The position numbers and the translations under genes were made by a program. From positions 62,001-126,000 of the forward strand of contig NZ_JAKMHX010000022.1 in assembly GCF_022048975.1 (NCBI RefSeq): DNA of 64,000 nt, in the 5' to 3' direction. Origin of the DNA: Sporosarcina cyprini (GTDB lineage: Bacteria > Bacillota > Bacilli > Bacillales_A > Planococcaceae). A model generated the notes under the pieces. The model ran no database searches and had not been told where the DNA came from. It saw nothing but the letters and a program-made list of their open reading frames with translations. Numbering within the stretch: position 1 is the stretch's first letter; every line of letters starts with the position of its first letter. This document shows, piece by piece, positions 39,311 to 48,330 of this stretch.

Positions 39311-39401
39311 CGTAGCGCCTCCTTTCTTATAGAGACGCACCCTTTCGCTAAATGTTCAAATTCGTCTGCATCTCCCTATATGACTAGCGATGAAACAGAA
39401 T

Positions 39402-39429
39402 GGGCCAGTCTCCCGTTATCGACTGGCCC
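39402..39429 (-). terminator. Probable terminator of the first VWA lipoprotein gene
   Basis: GGGCCAGTC and GACTGGCCC form a perfect 9-bp stem just after the stop at 39437, but only a weak T tail (ATTCTGTTT) follows on the minus strand. Confidence 0.55.
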
Positions 39430-39436
39430 TCTCCCT

Positions 39437-40879
39437 TTATTTCCCCTGCGTTTTCCGCAATTCGAACATTCGGTCCGTCCAGTCGTTAACTCGGTTAATG
39501 ATTTCTTGCCGTTCATTTTCGACCCGGATCCGTGCCCGTTCGTTCAGTTCCTTTTTCACTTCAATCGCAGCGGCTTCTTTCGCGTTGATCATTTCTTTGA
39601 TCTGATCATACACTTCGGCCGTAATCATCTTTTCACTTCTCATCACCTGCAGCGCCTCGAACATGCGGCTCGATTCATTCAGCGAGGCATACCAGAATTG
39701 AGATGCAATAGCAGAGCGATTGACCATCTCATCATATCCTTGGCCCCAATGCTTCAATAGCGAGTTGGATTTGCCCATAATATCTTGCAATGAAGGAAGC
39801 CACTGCTTTGTAATCGACTGATCGAGTTCATCGATTGTTTTAGCCGAAATATATTCCCCTTTTCCGGCTTCTGCTACCGCTTTTAATTGCTGCTCGCCTT
39901 GCTGGTCCACATCAAAACCAATTATATTCACTTTACGCCCATCATTAGCCTCAGCAAACGCCTTCGCCTCCGCCACTGGATCCCCGCCGCATGTTTCAGC
40001 GCCATCACTCACGATATAGACGGTCAGATTTTCAGTTGATCCCTCTGACTGTTCCCGAGCGAATTTTATCGCTTCGGCAATCGGCGTCCAACCTTTCGCT
40101 TCCACACCGTCCACAGCGTCCTTGAATTTTGCCGCATCAAACGCGCTCATCGGATATACTTCTTCGATCGTCGTACAGGATAATTCTTTATCGGACTGAT
40201 TTTGCGTCCCGGCATGACCATACACGACAAGCGACACATCATCCCTCATTCCGATCGTACTTGCAAAACGCGATGTTGCCCGCTTGGCGATCGCCATTTT
40301 CTGTTTTCCCTCAACGGACAGCAGCATACTGGAACTGGCGTCCAGCAAAATGATTGCTTTTCCAGGCTGTTGCTCGGCTTCCTGCGCACCTTCCACTTCG
40401 CCTGGTTCCGGCAAGTAAGGCTCAAACCAATCTACATTAAATTCTTCCAGATCGGTTGCTACCTTATCATAGGCATTGCTGCCGACATAATAATGAAGCG
40501 CCTTGAATAACAATTCCGGATCCTGAGTTTCCGCTGTCACCTCACTGAGCTTCTCCGTCAACTCCTCTTTATAGTCGCCGAGCCCGAAGCGTCCCCATTT
40601 CTGCTTCGTTTCCTCTTCATGCGGAATATCCGCGGTAAAAATCCCAGGCTTCTGGGCACGGAAGGTTTCCTCTGAAACCGGTATTTGGATTTCTTTTATT
40701 TCATCTAATACACTAGGAGCCGGTGTTTCCTCTTCAGCCTCTTTCGACTGTTCGGTGTCAAGTTTCACCTCATCTGAAGCCTCAGTCACATCAGGCTCTG
40801 GTTTCCCTTTCTCTGAACAACCACTCAACAAAATGGCAATTGCAGAAAAAGCCAATAATCGGATGATCCACTCTCGCAT
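39437..40879 (-). CDS. VWA-domain lipoprotein
   Basis: 480 aa. Lipobox AILLSGC at the N-terminus, an acidic Glu-rich linker, then a VWA domain with MIDAS motif DASSS in ILLDASSSML near residue 175 and VSDGAETCGGD near 290. Conserved Cys residues (ELSCTTIEEVYP and ETCGGDP) could form a disulfide. The C-terminal part is a charged helical region. Paralog at 51991-53394. Related to YwmC/YwmD-type proteins; role unknown. Confidence 0.82.
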   Translation of the reverse strand: MREWIIRLLAFSAIAILLSGCSEKGKPEPDVTEASDEVKLDTEQSKEAEEETPAPSVLDEIKEIQIPVSEETFRAQKPGIFTADIPHEEETKQKWGRFGLGDYKEELTEKLSEVTAETQDPELLFKALHYYVGSNAYDKVATDLEEFNVDWFEPYLPEPGEVEGAQEAEQQPGKAIILLDASSSMLLSVEGKQKMAIAKRATSRFASTIGMRDDVSLVVYGHAGTQNQSDKELSCTTIEEVYPMSAFDAAKFKDAVDGVEAKGWTPIAEAIKFAREQSEGSTENLTVYIVSDGAETCGGDPVAEAKAFAEANDGRKVNIIGFDVDQQGEQQLKAVAEAGKGEYISAKTIDELDQSITKQWLPSLQDIMGKSNSLLKHWGQGYDEMVNRSAIASQFWYASLNESSRMFEALQVMRSEKMITAEVYDQIKEMINAKEAAAIEVKKELNERARIRVENERQEIINRVNDWTDRMFELRKTQGK

Positions 40880-40995
40880 CAACCTTATACCTCCCCTTCG
40901 TAGTACCGACATTTTAGCAAGTTTCAGATTAATTGGCGATACTTGGAGAAGAAGAGGAATAGTTAGTCCCGGTTCTGGTTATGGAACCAAAGACC

Positions 40996-41586
40996 TTATG
41001 CTTCCATGCAAATCGAGTCAATATGATAGCGTATCGTTTTTTTGACCCGTTCCGCATCCAACCGGTCCGGATCCAGCAATGCATGAATCGCAATGCCGTC
41101 AATCAAAGAATAGAGCCGCTCAGACTCCAAATCCAAATCGAGCCCCTCCTTCAATAACGATGTTGCTTGTAAGTAATGCATTACCTTTTGTACGCCTGTC
41201 CAAATGCCATCATCCGGGATCGGCAGCTCCTCTTTCCGGTGATTGACATACGCAACGAAAGCGAACCAGACTTCCATTTCCGCTCGAGTTTCTTCGCTGA
41301 TCGGCACAATTTCATAAAGTACGGCCAGCACCATTTCCTTTGGAGGCAGCTCATTTTTTACGACTGCCTCAATCCGGGCCGTTGCCCTTTCTTGCACGAG
41401 CGTCATCGCATAGACTAGCAAGTCATCTTGTGTTGAAAAATAATGACGGAGCGCTCCAAGTGAGAGCCCCGCCTCTGCCGCAATATTCCGCACTGTCGCC
41501 CCTTCCATTCCTTTATCCAAAATGACACGCCACATCGCCTGTGCAATCTGTTGTTTCCGCTCTTCATGATTAATTATTTTTGGCAT
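40996..41586 (-). CDS. TetR-family repressor
   Basis: 196 aa. N-terminal helix-turn-helix ATVRNIAAEAGLSLGALRHYF; the C-terminal domain resembles the BetI/PksA group (VWFAFVAYVNHRKEELP). Divergent from a membrane protein gene across 112 bp that contain two AATACAnnTGTATT palindromes, so it likely represses itself and that gene. Ligand unknown. Confidence 0.87.
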   Translation of the reverse strand: MPKIINHEERKQQIAQAMWRVILDKGMEGATVRNIAAEAGLSLGALRHYFSTQDDLLVYAMTLVQERATARIEAVVKNELPPKEMVLAVLYEIVPISEETRAEMEVWFAFVAYVNHRKEELPIPDDGIWTGVQKVMHYLQATSLLKEGLDLDLESERLYSLIDGIAIHALLDPDRLDAERVKKTIRYHIDSICMEA

Positions 41587-41619
41587 ACTATCAGTGTAGA
41601 ATAAAAAAGAATTTTTAAC

Positions 41620-41680
41620 AATACACTTGTATTAATTAAACATAATATGGTACGATGCACATAACCAATACAACTGTATT
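41620..41680. promoter_or_regulatory. Twin TetR-type operators
   Basis: AATACACTTGTATT (41620-41633) and AATACAACTGTATT (41667-41680) share AATACA-NN-TGTATT and are 47 bp apart centre to centre, about 4.5 helical turns. Both lie in the divergent TetR/membrane protein intergenic region. Confidence 0.78.
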
Positions 41681-41698
41681 AAATAAAGAGGTGAATCC

Positions 41699-42241
41699 AT
41701 GAATTTTATTGCTTGGACGATCATTGCCTGTGAAATCGGCTTTTGGGTCGTTATCTTAGCCGGCCTCATCACACGATATGTTTTCAACAAGAAACGCCTT
41801 GGCCTGTTTTTCCTCGCCCTCACACCAGTCATCGATTTACTGTTGCTCTTCGTCACCGCCTCCGATTTGTATAACGGAGCAGTCGCCACACAAATACACG
41901 CCTTAGCTGCCATCTATCTGGGCGTTTCCATCGCTTTCGGAAAAAGCATGATACGCTGGGCGGATGAACGGTTTTTATACTATGTAAAAAAACAAGGCAC
42001 AAAGCCGGTGAAGAAAACGGGATACGCCCATGCACGCCATTCCATGAAAGGCTCCTTGCAACATGTGCTCGCCTTCATCATTGGAGGCACCTTCCTCATC
42101 GCTATGATCTACCTCATCGGGGATGCCGAAAAAACCGAAGCGCTGTTTGACATGCTACGGTTATGGGCAATCATTTTAGCAGTCGATGTAGTCATCTCCC
42201 TTTCCTACTTCATCTGGCCTCGGCCGGAAAAAGCGAAGTAG
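41699..42241 (+). CDS. Multi-pass membrane protein controlled by a TetR-type regulator
   Basis: 180 aa with about five hydrophobic segments (IIACEIGFWVVILAGLI, LGLFFLALTPVIDLLLLFV, IHALAAIYLGVSIAFG, VLAFIIGGTFLIAMIYLI, AIILAVDVVISLSYFIW). It resembles YmcC-like Bacillus proteins, tentatively. The divergent TetR gene and twin operators suggest inducible expression. Confidence 0.7.
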   Translation: MNFIAWTIIACEIGFWVVILAGLITRYVFNKKRLGLFFLALTPVIDLLLLFVTASDLYNGAVATQIHALAAIYLGVSIAFGKSMIRWADERFLYYVKKQGTKPVKKTGYAHARHSMKGSLQHVLAFIIGGTFLIAMIYLIGDAEKTEALFDMLRLWAIILAVDVVISLSYFIWPRPEKAK

Positions 42242-42254
42242 TCATGGTAAGCAG

Positions 42255-42280
42255 CCGGTCCAGCAGTGGGCCGGTTTTTT
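42255..42280 (+). terminator. Rho-independent terminator
   Basis: CCGGTCC and GGGCCGG stem with AGCAGT loop and a TTTTTT tail, 13 bp after the membrane protein stop. Confidence 0.8.
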
Positions 42281-42312
42281 GTGGTGATGAATGGGCAGTC
42301 GAGAATGCCAAT

Positions 42313-42530
42313 CGAGGATTCTTCCAACGGATACGAGCAGCCTCTAAAATAAGCGAGCACCCCCTTGAACAATCGAGCGGTTCATCGGAAGATACGAGAG
42401 GTCTCGCGGGAGATACGAGCGGTTATCGAGATATTCGAGAGGTTACTGAAATATACGAGCGGTTTGGAAACACAATTGAGCTGTTACTGCGATATACGAG
42501 TGGTTCGTACGAATATACGAGCGGTCACGG
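42313..42530 (+). repeat. Degenerate tandem array with 20-21 bp period
   Basis: CGAG occurs at 42313, 42334, 42354, 42374, 42395, 42416, 42436, 42456, 42497 and 42518, with TGAG at 42477. That is a mean spacing of 20.5 bp. The consensus around it is GATATACGAGCGGTT followed by variable bases. It lies between the convergent membrane protein and wrbA genes and after the former's terminator. No plausible gene. Confidence 0.85.
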
Positions 42531-42727
42531 ATCCTAAATTTGTAGTGAAAATAAAACAAGCGATTCATGTAAATAAAAACACCATTCTAGTAACCGCTCG
42601 GTTCCAGACTGCTATGCCATCTTGCCAGTTCACATGCATGATTCCGCGTTATCCCTGGTTCCTATGAAGTGCCTGTCATTCCAAAGGCTTTATTCACAAG
42701 CAGGTAGCCTCTAACGGCAAAAATAAA

Positions 42728-42750
42728 AAACCGGCACATCGCCGGTTTTC
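42728..42750 (-). terminator. Terminator of the mhqE-mhqD-wrbA operon
   Basis: AACCGGC and GCCGGTT stem with a short loop, then TTTTTTATTTTT on the minus strand, just after the wrbA stop. Confidence 0.82.
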
Positions 42751-42754
42751 GATT

Positions 42755-43360
42755 TTATGCTTCTAAGTGTGCCAAGGCTTTCGCTACTTGTACCGTTCGT
42801 TTGGCTTGATGTTTGACTGCCGCCTGAACATCTTCGATCATTTTGCCGTCTTGGCCGACAGTGACGCTTGTTCCGTAAGGATTGCCGCCCGCGCCGAAAG
42901 TGACTGGATCCGTATAACCCGGTGCTACTACAATGGCACCCCAGTGATACATAGTAGTATAAAGAGAAAGGATGGTCGCTTCCTGGCCGCCATGTGGATT
43001 TTGAGCAGATGACATGGCACTGACCGCTTTGTTGGCCAGTTTTCCTTTTGCCCAGAGGCCGCCTGTCGTATCCAAGAAATTCTTCATCTGGCCCGGCATA
43101 TTGCCGAAACGTGTGGGAACGCTGAAAATGATGGCATCTGCCCATTCGAGATCCTCTGGCTTTACTTCCGGTACATCCTTCGTCGCTTCCACATTCGCTT
43201 TCCACGCCGGATTTGATTCAATGGCTGCTTGTGGAGCTGTTTCGGCCGCCTTTAGAATTCGAACTTCGGAACCGGCTTCCTTCGCTGCTTCTGCCGCCCA
43301 TTTTGCCAGTTGATAATTCGTACCGCCTGAACTGTAATATACGATTGCTGTTTTCACCAT
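42755..43360 (-). CDS. wrbA: WrbA-type NAD(P)H:quinone oxidoreductase
   Basis: 201 aa flavodoxin fold. FMN-binding VYYSSGGTNYQLAKW at the N-terminus, SVPTRFGNMPGQMKNFLDTTGG and the WrbA insert GAGGNPYGTS. It reduces quinones by two electrons. Third gene of the mhqED-type operon, 12 bp after mhqD, so probably MhqR-controlled. Confidence 0.92.
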   Translation of the reverse strand: MVKTAIVYYSSGGTNYQLAKWAAEAAKEAGSEVRILKAAETAPQAAIESNPAWKANVEATKDVPEVKPEDLEWADAIIFSVPTRFGNMPGQMKNFLDTTGGLWAKGKLANKAVSAMSSAQNPHGGQEATILSLYTTMYHWGAIVVAPGYTDPVTFGAGGNPYGTSVTVGQDGKMIEDVQAAVKHQAKRTVQVAKALAHLEA

Positions 43361-43372
43361 ACTTCAACACCT

Positions 43373-43978
43373 CTATTTTATATTTTCTTTATACCATTTT
43401 GCCGCTGCCGCTACTTCCGTCTGCGTCAGCGAATGTCCGTTCATTTCCCAGTGAACCGCTGTTTGAGCACCTGCCTCAAGGAGCAAGCTGTCCAAGTCCA
43501 TCGTTTCTTGCGCAGGACAGATGGGGTCATTTTTTCCAGCTGTAATGAATACCGGAACACCCGTTAAATCAGGCAATCCGATACCACGCCGGGGGACCAT
43601 AGGATGATGCAGAATCGCACCTTTCAATGATTTGGCATAATGAAACAACAAGCTTGCCGCGATGTTCGCACCATTCGAATAGCCGACCGCCACGATGTTC
43701 GATCTGTCGAAGCCATACTCCATCGCCGCGTCATCTAAAAAAGCATCAAGTTCCTTTGTCCGGAAAATCAAATCTTCTTCATCAAACACACCTTCCGCAA
43801 GCCGTTTGAAAAAGCGTGGCATGCCGTTTTCCAACACGTTTCCTCTGACACTTAAAACTGAGGCTTCCTCGTCAATCATTCGCCCAAGCGGCAACAAGTC
43901 CTGTTCCGTTCCGCCAGTACCATGCAGCAGCAAGAGCGTCGGACGCTGCGGATTCCCTGCTTGAAAAATATGCTTCAT
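43373..43978 (-). CDS. mhqD: Carboxylesterase/hydrolase MhqD
   Basis: 201 aa alpha/beta hydrolase. LLLLHGTGGTEQDLLPL oxyanion region, nucleophile Ser in VGYSNGANIAASLL, Asp in AGKNDPICP, His in NGHSLTQTEV. It matches B. subtilis MhqD (YodD) of the MhqR quinone-resistance regulon. Start overlaps the mhqE stop by 4 bp. Confidence 0.88.
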   Translation of the reverse strand: MKHIFQAGNPQRPTLLLLHGTGGTEQDLLPLGRMIDEEASVLSVRGNVLENGMPRFFKRLAEGVFDEEDLIFRTKELDAFLDDAAMEYGFDRSNIVAVGYSNGANIAASLLFHYAKSLKGAILHHPMVPRRGIGLPDLTGVPVFITAGKNDPICPAQETMDLDSLLLEAGAQTAVHWEMNGHSLTQTEVAAAAKWYKENIK

Positions 43979-44916
43979 TCATTTCCCCGCCTTTCGCGTA
44001 CTGTAAAGGGGATTAAAGCTGAATTCAGCCGATCCCGAAATTGCTCATATTGTGGAGGCAGCATTAATGAAGATCCCATAGTTTTAAGTGACTCATCGAC
44101 AGCAAAGCCAGGGGGATCGGTTGCAATTTCAAATAAAATCTCACCCGGCTCCTGAAAGTAGATGGAATTAAAATAGTTCCGATCTTGAACAGGTGTCACA
44201 TGAAAGCCTTTCTGCCGCAATAGCTTGCTCCATTCTTGCTGATCATAGTCATCGATGGCACGAAAAGCGATATGATGAACAACACCCACGCCCATACTGC
44301 CGCGTCCTGTCGGGGTGAATTTCAAATCGATTTGATTACCGATAGACGCTTCGGATTGGAAACGGATCATGTCATCTTCCTTGCCAATTTGCTTAAATCC
44401 CATTTCCATAAGAAGCCCGGCTGTCTCCTCCGGGTTGGATGAAAGAAGAGTTGCGACCGCAAATCCATTGATCGCCTCTTTTGGGGTTATGCCAGAGAAC
44501 GACCATGAATTCGCCGGGACATTTTCCCTTTCCACGAGCTCCAGCTGCAAGCCGTGGGGATCGGAAAATGATAAGTATCGTTCGTTAAAGCGCTTCTTGA
44601 TGGTAAACGGGATATGAAAACTTTGTAATCTATCTTCCCAAAATGAAAAGGAGCCCTTTGGTATGGCAAATGCGGTTACTCCGACCTGGCCGTCTCCGAT
44701 TTTCCCTGGATATGCGCCCGCCCAATTGAAGAACGTCATTATCGTACCGGGATCACCGGCTTCATTGCCAAAATATAAATGATACGTACCCGGATCATCA
44801 AAGTTCACCGTCTTTTTCACAAGTCGCAGGCCTAACACGCCTGCATAAAAATCAGCGTTTTCCTGAGGATGGCCGACGATTGCCGTTATATGATGAATCC
44901 CTGCTGTTTTCTTCAT
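43975..44916 (-). CDS. mhqE: Ring-cleaving dioxygenase, glyoxalase family (MhqE/MhqO type)
   Basis: 313 aa with two vicinal-oxygen-chelate modules. N-terminal GIHHITAIVGHPQENADFYAG and later VVHHIAFRAIDDYDQQEW supply metal His; Glu in GEILFEIATD. B. subtilis homologues open hydroquinone rings. First gene behind an MhqR palindrome and followed by mhqD, as in yodE-yodD; I name it mhqE on that synteny. Confidence 0.88.
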   Translation of the reverse strand: MKKTAGIHHITAIVGHPQENADFYAGVLGLRLVKKTVNFDDPGTYHLYFGNEAGDPGTIMTFFNWAGAYPGKIGDGQVGVTAFAIPKGSFSFWEDRLQSFHIPFTIKKRFNERYLSFSDPHGLQLELVERENVPANSWSFSGITPKEAINGFAVATLLSSNPEETAGLLMEMGFKQIGKEDDMIRFQSEASIGNQIDLKFTPTGRGSMGVGVVHHIAFRAIDDYDQQEWSKLLRQKGFHVTPVQDRNYFNSIYFQEPGEILFEIATDPPGFAVDESLKTMGSSLMLPPQYEQFRDRLNSALIPFTVRERRGNE

Positions 44917-44933
44917 GCTTCACACCTCGGATT

Positions 44934-44995
44934 TATCTCGAAATAAAATATCTCGAATTCGAGATAATAGTACCAAATTGAAAACTTCCTGTCAA
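44934..44995 (-). promoter_or_regulatory. mhqE promoter with MhqR operator
   Basis: Minus-strand TTGACA (44990-44995), 17-bp spacer and TACTAT (44967-44972), followed directly by the perfect 18-bp palindrome TATCTCGAATTCGAGATA (44949-44966). A second half-site ATCTCGAAAT-like follows at about 44934-44942. The palindrome matches the MhqR box of B. subtilis. Confidence 0.9.
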
Positions 44996-45018
44996 AAAAG
45001 AAGTTTTCAATCATCCGC

Positions 45019-46215
45019 TCACTCAAAGTTCGAACAGCGCCAATAATGATAGGCGATAATATCGGACATGAAGGCAAGCCCTTTGCTTTCCACTTGCAAG
45101 ACCGGTTCCCATTCTCCATCGTGTCCACGGGATAAGTAAATCTCATGATCTGGCGCAGGATCAAAATAGCCGGATATGTCAAACGTGCCATGACGCCGCA
45201 GGACAGCCTTCACTTCATAATCAATGTTCGGAGCAGTCGTTAAAGGATTGCCGACCGAGTGTTCCAAAAGGAAACCCGACTCCTCCTTCCGATGATCTAA
45301 CCGTTTTAATGTAATGCCATCTGGTGAGGCGGTCTTCTTTTCTTTGAATTGTTTCAAGTAATCGTACGCAATAGAAGGGCCGACTTCCTTTGTAAACGTC
45401 ATTGGATGTTTTTCCAAATCATAAGCCAGCTCGATATCAACCCGTGTACGGAACGATTCTCCATTTGGATCAAATCCACGTCCGTCTCCATGGAAATAAT
45501 GATTGGGCGACAGCACATTCGGATTTTTTATCCATGCCTCCCGCAAGAAAGTAGTATAACGGAATTTCCAATGGTTAACCGGCCTTAGCTCCCGTTCTCT
45601 TTGATTGATGGGAAGAAGCAACTCGTTCGGCTTTCCGATCCATTTGATCATCGTAAACGTTTCGGATGCTGTCTCCTTCTCGCTTGTCGACGGATTCAAT
45701 GCCCCATAAATCGTGGAAAACACGGACTTCAGTGTAGTCAGTTTTTCTTCAGACTCTACCAAAGGCCGTTTTGCCCGAATAGCATAGGCATAAGGCTGAT
45801 CGAGCGAAATATCCCGGTCGATATATCGGTTGGACTTGACCGTATCCACCAGCTCACCGTTTCGGAATACCTCATATTCTTCTATATCCTTGATTCGTTC
45901 CCAAGCAAGAGCGATTTGCGTTTTCGCGACGATGGTTGTCATGACTAGCGATTGCAACGGATTTTCAATATTTTTTTCCTCCGCAAACGCAGACGTTTGC
46001 ATCGCAATGACATCGACAACCCCATTATGATCGACCCGCTCGATCGTATAGTGATACAGCTTGCCGTGTTTGAAGTCGCCGTCCTGAAATTCCGGCACGT
46101 TTCCTTCATATAAATGTTCGCCATCTTTGTATACATTGTAGAAACCCCCGACATCATTCCATGTGAAGGAAATCAAATCATGTTCATGTTTTACATGCTT
46201 AATCTCAAAATTCAT
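45019..46215 (-). CDS. Uncharacterised protein, possibly DUF3238 family with FnIII-like modules
   Basis: 398 aa, no signal peptide. The first 160 residues look like two fibronectin-III-like modules (ISFTWNDVGGFYNVYKDGEHLYEG, IALAWERIKDIEEYEVFRNGE). The C-terminal part (WKFRYTTFLREAWIKNP, NHYFHGDGRGFDP, DIIAYHYWRCSNFE) recalls the DUF3238 group of Bacillus, a tentative match. Strong AAGGAGG site. Monocistronic. Confidence 0.6.
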   Translation of the reverse strand: MNFEIKHVKHEHDLISFTWNDVGGFYNVYKDGEHLYEGNVPEFQDGDFKHGKLYHYTIERVDHNGVVDVIAMQTSAFAEEKNIENPLQSLVMTTIVAKTQIALAWERIKDIEEYEVFRNGELVDTVKSNRYIDRDISLDQPYAYAIRAKRPLVESEEKLTTLKSVFSTIYGALNPSTSEKETASETFTMIKWIGKPNELLLPINQRERELRPVNHWKFRYTTFLREAWIKNPNVLSPNHYFHGDGRGFDPNGESFRTRVDIELAYDLEKHPMTFTKEVGPSIAYDYLKQFKEKKTASPDGITLKRLDHRKEESGFLLEHSVGNPLTTAPNIDYEVKAVLRRHGTFDISGYFDPAPDHEIYLSRGHDGEWEPVLQVESKGLAFMSDIIAYHYWRCSNFE

Positions 46216-46410
46216 GGCTCATCCCTCCTTCTTACCATTGTGTTGTACTTTTCATGCCATTAAACATGAGAGCCGATCTAGTACGTCAATCCCCTTCTTC
46301 CCACCCTGCCAAACGTCATAATAGAGCCGCGCAATGGGTATACGGGCCAGTTTTTCATATCCGAATGGACAAAATACAGGCGCATGACAAAATAATCACG
46401 CGCCGCAAAA

Positions 46411-48069
46411 TCATCTATCCAATTCTCTTAATTTCCTGCTCACTTCATGAAAAGCCGCATCCAATTCCTTATAGCGATCACTTCCCGGCATCTCCATGCT
46501 TAATTGGCCTAAAACGGCTTGCAGCTCGGTTTCCAGACGCAGACGATCCTCAGGAGTCTTCCTTTCCAGGGGCGCAGCTTTTCTCTCCGTCCATTCTTGG
46601 AAGGTGACGGGCCGTTTCTGAATCGTACCCTTTTCAAATAGTAGCAGGCCCTTCGCCAATTTTTCGACGAAATACCGGTCATGGGAGGCAATGAGCAACG
46701 TGCCGGGAAAGGCTTCCAATGTCTTCTCCAGCTGCTCTCGTGACGGCAAATCGAGATGGTTCGTCGGCTCATCTAGCAGCAGTACATCGATCCCTTCCAA
46801 GATGAACTGCATCAGTTTCACTTTGACCCGTTCGCCTTGGCTTAATTCACCTAACTTCAATCCCCAATGGGCCTCCGTCAAACCAAGATTCGCCAGCTGT
46901 GTCCGCAGCTTCCCCTGTTCAGCAAATGAATTACGATGAAAATGCTCCGCCATTGTAATGTCCTGCGGCAAATCAAGAACGGCCTGACTCATATAGCCAA
47001 TTGATAATCCGTTAGACAGCCAGACCTCTCCCTCACATGTTGTATTTCCGGTCAAGATGGAAAAAAGCGTGGATTTCCCGCTTCCATTTGGGCCAATCAG
47101 TGCCAGTCTCTCGCCTGCTTGCACGGTGAAGGAGACATTCGAAAAGAGCTGTTGACTGCCGTATGATTTTTGTACATTCTGCAGCTCCATGACGCGGTGC
47201 CCTTTTTTACGCTCCCCTTTGACATCAAACCATACGGTCGTCTCTTCAGCCGGTTTCTCTACCCGCTCCTTGGCCAGTTTTGCTTCAAGCCGTTTTTGCA
47301 TCGAACGAATTTGGACATCTTTCTTTTTCGCTTTCACACGATAATATTCTTTCGCTCCACCCTTTTTGGTCGATTCGGCATGCGCCTTGGCTGACCATTC
47401 TTTCAACTGGGCGATTTGTTCCTGTACTTGTTTGATTTCCCGTTGCTGTTTTTCATAGTGATGTGCCTGAATGGCACGCGCCTGCTCTTTTTTTTCGCGG
47501 TAACTCGTATAGTTTCCTGTATACACGGTCATCTTCCCGTCTTCCAGCTCCAGCACATATTCCGCTGTCTGGTCAATGAAGTGGCGGTCATGGGACACGA
47601 TGAGATAGGTCGCCTGCTTTTGATTAATCACACGAACTAACTCCTCCAAACTTTCTGCATCCATATGATTTGTCGGTTCATCGAGCAATACGAGCTGGCT
47701 GTTTCGCGATAGAGCGGCTGACAGGCGAAGTTTCATCCGTTCGCCTCCACTCGCCGTCGCATAGCGGACATGGTCTGGAAGATGCCACTTGGAACGGTAA
47801 GCATACATGTCTCCTGTATCCTCCCGGTCCCCCTCCTCCCGCTGTTCCTGTTTAAAATAGGTCAGGCTTGGGTGCGGGCCAGCCCAATAGATGGATCCGG
47901 AAGTGGGAGCCAGTTCCCCGGCCAAAATAGACAGCAGGGTAGATTTCCCCGCTCCATTCGCTCCGACAATCGCAATGCATGCGTCTTGCGGAAGCTCGGC
48001 TGAAACGGCATCCAATATAGTTGTTTCGCCAATCTTATAGCTTATTTCATTAATTTTACCCAGTAGCAT
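46411..48069 (-). CDS. Antibiotic-resistance ABC-F protein, VmlR/Vga-like
   Basis: 552 aa, two ATPase domains and no membrane segments. Walker A GANGAGKST and GPNGSGKST, signatures SGGERMKLRL and LSQGERVKVKL, Walker B LVLLDEPTNH twice, with the interdomain linker (REIKQVQEQIAQLKEWSAKA) that contacts tRNA and the peptidyl-transferase centre. Close to B. subtilis VmlR in layout and motifs, so ribosome protection against lincosamides, streptogramin A or pleuromutilins is likely. ATG at 48069 behind AGGAGG. An attenuator precedes it. Confidence 0.88.
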   Translation of the reverse strand: MLLGKINEISYKIGETTILDAVSAELPQDACIAIVGANGAGKSTLLSILAGELAPTSGSIYWAGPHPSLTYFKQEQREEGDREDTGDMYAYRSKWHLPDHVRYATASGGERMKLRLSAALSRNSQLVLLDEPTNHMDAESLEELVRVINQKQATYLIVSHDRHFIDQTAEYVLELEDGKMTVYTGNYTSYREKKEQARAIQAHHYEKQQREIKQVQEQIAQLKEWSAKAHAESTKKGGAKEYYRVKAKKKDVQIRSMQKRLEAKLAKERVEKPAEETTVWFDVKGERKKGHRVMELQNVQKSYGSQQLFSNVSFTVQAGERLALIGPNGSGKSTLFSILTGNTTCEGEVWLSNGLSIGYMSQAVLDLPQDITMAEHFHRNSFAEQGKLRTQLANLGLTEAHWGLKLGELSQGERVKVKLMQFILEGIDVLLLDEPTNHLDLPSREQLEKTLEAFPGTLLIASHDRYFVEKLAKGLLLFEKGTIQKRPVTFQEWTERKAAPLERKTPEDRLRLETELQAVLGQLSMEMPGSDRYKELDAAFHEVSRKLRELDR

Positions 48070-48093
48070 AAAAATTCCTCCTATGTGGAGGGA

Positions 48094-48330
48094 CAAAAAA
48101 ATCCCTCCGTTTTGGAACGGAAGGATTAGTCAGAAAAAAACACAAAGAAACCCCGTACAATAGGGCTGCTTTACGTATGATGAGTAAAAATGGACAGACT
48201 AATCCCGTTTTCCGTTCGGATCAAAATGAAATTTCGTCGGAAATTGAGATTAGTTAATCACTGTCCACCCTCAGCCCTTTCAATAAATAGTCTTCATAGT
48301 TTACCACACTCGACCTACAAAGTCATTATA
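48094..48330 (-). promoter_or_regulatory. Attenuator leader of the ABC-F gene with tiny uORF
   Basis: Minus-strand TATAAT at 48325-48330 starts the leader. A 3-codon uORF (GTG ATT AAC TAA, 48250-48261) follows GAGGG. GGATTAGTC (48197-48205) can pair with GACTAATCC (48123-48131) as an antiterminator, or with the earlier GGACAG...TAATC arm that overlaps the uORF. The terminator AATCCTTCCGTT/AACGGAGGGATT plus Ts is at 48094-48127. Ribosome stalling on the uORF would favour readthrough. Confidence 0.75.
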
